This document shows, one piece after another, positions 7,387 to 9,383 of a DNA stretch of 9,383 bases (its first letter is position 1; each line of letters starts with the position of its first letter). A model generated the notes under the pieces. That model was not told the origin of the DNA. It did not search any database and saw nothing but the letters and a program-made list of their open reading frames with translations. The stretch spans positions 1 to 9,383 of the forward strand of contig SKJM01000451.1 of NCBI GenBank assembly GCA_007122045.1, written 5' to 3'. The translations under genes were made by a program, and so were the position numbers. The DNA is from Planctomycetales bacterium. Lineage in GTDB: Bacteria > Planctomycetota > Planctomycetia > Pirellulales > Thermoguttaceae.

Positions 7387-7392
7387 TACAAT
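7387..7392 (+). promoter_or_regulatory. Possible -10-like box (TACAAT) next to the hydrolase start
   Basis: TACAAT lies in the 20-bp gap and ends 9 nt before ATG 7402. No Shine-Dalgarno sequence precedes that ATG. If the box is a true -10, transcription would begin at or very near the ATG and give a leaderless mRNA. Otherwise the gene would depend on translation coupling to the gene upstream. Confidence 0.35.
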
Positions 7393-7401
7393 AGTATTGC
7401 C

Positions 7402-8148
7402 ATGAAGCTTATTCTGTTGGGCACCGCCGGCTATCATCCGAACGAACAGCGGCACACCTCCTGCGCGCTCATTCCGGAGGCGGGCGTGATGCTCGACGCG
7501 GGCACGGCCGTGTTCCGCGCGCCGCGATACCTGGCGACCGAATCGCTCGATATTTTCCTGACCCACACGCACCTCGATCACGTGGCCGGGCTCACGTACC
7601 TGTTCAACACGCTGGCACAAACCGCGTTGAAGACGGTGCGCGTCCATGCCGAGGAGGCGAAGCTGCGAGCCGTCGAGGAGCACCTGTTTGCCGACGACCT
7701 GTTTCCGAAACGCCCGCCCTACGAGTCGGTCCCCCTGCCTGTCGATGGAGAAGTGCCACTGCCCGGGGGAGGGCGGCTAACCACATTCCCGCTGGAGCAC
7801 CCCGGCGGCGCGCTCGGGTTCCGGCTCGATTGGCCGGGGCACTCGATGGCCTACGTGACCGACACCTGGGGCGATCTGAACGCCGAGTACATCAGAAGGA
7901 TCGCCGGGGTGAACCTGCTGCTCCACGAATGCTTCTTCAGCGACGAGCGGGCCGAACGGGCCCGCACCACCGGCCACACCCACACGACGCCCGTGGCCGA
8001 ACTCGCCCGCCACGCCGGCGCCGGGCAACTCGTGCTGATCCACATCAACCCCCTGGCGCCGGCCGACGATCCCATCGGGCTGGCCACGGCGCGGGCCATC
8101 TTCCCCGCCACCGTGCTGGGCGAGGACGGGCTGGAGGTCGAGTTTTAG
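7402..8148 (+). CDS. RNase Z-like metallo-beta-lactamase-fold hydrolase
   Basis: A 248-aa putative cytoplasmic metal-dependent hydrolase of the metallo-beta-lactamase superfamily, closest in motif layout to RNase Z/ElaC-like phosphodiesterases. It begins with MKLILLGTAGYHPNEQRHTS, a typical first strand and substrate loop. Candidate metal ligands are THTHLDH (54-60: H55, H57, D59, H60), H133 in LEHPGG, D154 in YVTDT and H214 in LIHINP. GHTHTTPVAELA (191-202) matches the position of the GHST-type motif of RNase Z. At 248 aa it is shorter than bacterial tRNase Z (about 300 aa), and I see no Gly/Pro-rich exosite arm for gripping tRNA, so tRNA 3' processing should not be assumed. The substrate is unknown. 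The start follows the preceding stop by 20 bp and has no SD; the same frame is open further upstream to 6808, but that part is a shadow of the AsmA-like gene. Confidence 0.88.
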   Translation: MKLILLGTAGYHPNEQRHTSCALIPEAGVMLDAGTAVFRAPRYLATESLDIFLTHTHLDHVAGLTYLFNTLAQTALKTVRVHAEEAKLRAVEEHLFADDLFPKRPPYESVPLPVDGEVPLPGGGRLTTFPLEHPGGALGFRLDWPGHSMAYVTDTWGDLNAEYIRRIAGVNLLLHECFFSDERAERARTTGHTHTTPVAELARHAGAGQLVLIHINPLAPADDPIGLATARAIFPATVLGEDGLEVEF

Positions 8149-8175
8149 CGCGCCGCTCGTGCCACGGGAGTACCA

Positions 8176-9204
8176 ATGCCCATCCGTTTTCGCATATTCA
8201 GCCGGGCCGCGGCCTTGCGGTTGCTCGTGCTGCTGGCGGCGCTGGTGGTGCTGGCGGCCGGAGGGATCCGTTTCATGACACGAATGCCCGGCGAAAGCTT
8301 TCGAGGCCCCCTGCCGCCGCTGACCGCGGAACAGCGGCAGTTGGCCGCGCAGTTGGAGCGCGACGTGCGCCACCTGAGCGAGACCATCGGCGAACGCCAC
8401 GTCGACAGGCCCGACTCGCTCGACGCCGCGGCCGATTTCATTCAAGACCGGCTCACCGAGCTGGGCTACCAGCCGCACGAGCAGACCTACCGGCTTGGCG
8501 ACGTGACCTGCCGGAACCTCGTGGTGGAAATCGCCGGGTCCGACGAGGCCGAGTCGATCGTGCTCATCGGCGCCCATTACGACACGGTGCCCGGCTCGCC
8601 CGGGGCCGACGACAACGCCTCGGCCGTGGCGGTGCTGCTGGCAATGGCCGAGCGCTTGCAGCGAAGCGCCCCGGCGCGGACCCTCCGCTTGGCCTGGTTT
8701 ACCAACGAAGAGCCGCCGCACTTCCAGACGCCGGACATGGGCTCCTACGTGTACGCCCAGGCGTGCCGCGAGCGCGGCGACCGCATCGTGGCCATGGTGG
8801 CGCTGGACGGGCTGGGCTATTACAGCGACGAGCCGGGGTCGCAGAGCTATCCGCCGCCGTTCGACCGCCTGTATCCCGACCGGGGCGACTTCATCGCCTT
8901 CGTCACCCGCCTCCGCGACCGCCGCCTGCTCCGGCGGTGCATCGGCGCCTTTCGGGCCCGCGCCGCGTTCCCCTCCGAGGGCGGCGCCCTGCCCGCCTTC
9001 CTGCCCGGCATCTCCTGGTCGGACCACTGGGCGTTCTGGCAGTTCAACTATCCGGCCCTGCTGGTGACCAACACGCTCCCGTTCCGCAATCCCCACTACC
9101 ACAGTTTCACCGATACGCCCGACCGGCTCGACTACGACCGCATGGCCCTGCTGATCGACGGCCTGCTTGCCATGGTGCGCGAGTTGACCGGCGCCGACGA
9201 TTGA
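8176..9204 (+). CDS. Membrane-anchored M28-family zinc peptidase
   Basis: A 342-aa probable aminopeptidase or glutaminyl-cyclase-like enzyme of family M28, likely held at the outer face of the inner membrane by an N-terminal helix (about 13-33) after a basic start. All expected di-zinc residues are visible by comparison with Aeromonas aminopeptidase: H134 in AHYDT (with D136), D146 in GADDNAS, the catalytic/ligand pair E178-E179 in TNEEP, D211 in VALDGLGY and H284 in SDHWAF. A segment with YPDRGDFIAFV (233-243) and PSEGGALPAF (266-275) lies between the last two. A closing PHYHSFTDTPDRLDY (306-320) is typical of the family. No PDZ or PA domain is present. GGGAG at 8166-8170, 5 nt before the ATG, supports the start. 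It lies 27 bp after the hydrolase gene, probably the last gene of the operon, and its stop is almost abutted by the repeat array. The substrate is unknown; a role in peptide turnover in the periplasm is inferred. Confidence 0.92.
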   Translation: MPIRFRIFSRAAALRLLVLLAALVVLAAGGIRFMTRMPGESFRGPLPPLTAEQRQLAAQLERDVRHLSETIGERHVDRPDSLDAAADFIQDRLTELGYQPHEQTYRLGDVTCRNLVVEIAGSDEAESIVLIGAHYDTVPGSPGADDNASAVAVLLAMAERLQRSAPARTLRLAWFTNEEPPHFQTPDMGSYVYAQACRERGDRIVAMVALDGLGYYSDEPGSQSYPPPFDRLYPDRGDFIAFVTRLRDRRLLRRCIGAFRARAAFPSEGGALPAFLPGISWSDHWAFWQFNYPALLVTNTLPFRNPHYHSFTDTPDRLDYDRMALLIDGLLAMVRELTGADD

Positions 9205-9207
9205 ATC

Positions 9208-9383
9208 GTGGGATAGGCTTTCAGCCTGTCAGCGTATTTCGTGGGATAGGCTTTCAGCCTGTCCGTAATTTCGTGGGATAGGCTTTCAGCCTGTCAGCAA
9301 TTTCGTGGGATAGGCTTTCAGCCTGTCAGCAATTTCGTGGGATAGGCTTTCAGCCTGTCAGCAATTTCGTGGGATAGGCTTTC
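9208..9383. repeat. Tandem REP-like palindrome array, 32-33 bp period
   Basis: A 23-nt unit with core gataggctttcagcctgtc occurs identically at 9208-9230, 9241-9263, 9273-9295, 9305-9327 and 9337-9359, and a sixth copy is cut by the window end (9369-9383). Each core folds as a 7-bp stem, GATAGGC against GCCTGTC, with one T-G mismatch and a TTTCA loop. The linkers are agcgtatttc, then cgtaatttc, then agcaatttc three times, so the distal copies have been homogenised or newly amplified. All copies face the same way. The array starts 3 nt after the M28 stop codon. It could act on the mRNA 3' end, but it lacks a T-tract and is better described as REP-like repetitive DNA. It is not CRISPR because the linkers are short and nearly identical. 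Confidence 0.92.

Noticed and set aside
6808..7401. Upstream extension of the RNase Z-like gene
   Set aside because: This part overlaps the AsmA-like gene in another frame and is Arg/Gly/Pro-rich; the fold begins cleanly at MKLILLG.
9208..9383. CRISPR-like periodic repeat
   Set aside because: The linkers are 9-10 nt and nearly identical, and no cas gene is nearby; this is a tandem REP-like array.

Overview
The window is high-GC DNA whose gene content points to a planctomycete, probably of the Pirellula/Blastopirellula type. Three things support this. Two families of short imperfect-palindrome repeats are of a kind I associate with planctomycete genomes. There is a small Gly/His/Arg-rich lipoprotein ending in a TTRGPRDF-like motif. 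The PPP-like phosphoesterase and the M28 peptidase resemble protein types I recall from that phylum. The assignment rests on recognition by eye, not on a search.

Layout. A small lipoprotein gene reads leftward at 16-270. A 470-bp divergent intergenic region follows (271-740); it holds three copies of a REP-like palindrome at 390-470, two direct and one inverted, which together can form a 22-bp perfect hairpin. From 741 every gene reads rightward: a PPP-type metallophosphoesterase (741-1607) with an altered second metal motif; a 681-aa ABC exporter of the MsbA/type IV fold (1803-3848) with a coiled-coil insert after its first membrane helix; a 1147-aa AsmA/TamB-like envelope protein (3938-7381); a 248-aa RNase Z-like metallo-beta-lactamase-fold hydrolase (7402-8148); and a 342-aa membrane-anchored M28 zinc peptidase (8176-9204). 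Three nucleotides after the last stop codon a tandem array of a second REP-like palindrome begins, with a 32-33 bp period, and it runs off the end of the window.

How the genes may work together. The last three genes are separated by only 20 and 27 bp and are probably co-transcribed; the ABC exporter lies 89 bp upstream of them. An MsbA-like flippase followed by a large AsmA-like protein with one N-terminal membrane helix suggests lipid or glycolipid handling between the inner and outer membranes. This is an inference from family and neighbourhood. The hydrolase and peptidase have no evident link to that role.

I see no tRNA, rRNA, CRISPR array, transposase or defence system. The most interesting features are the two repeat families, which share the same outer arms and the same T-G mismatch; the phosphoesterase with a missing canonical motif; and the exporter/AsmA-like pairing.
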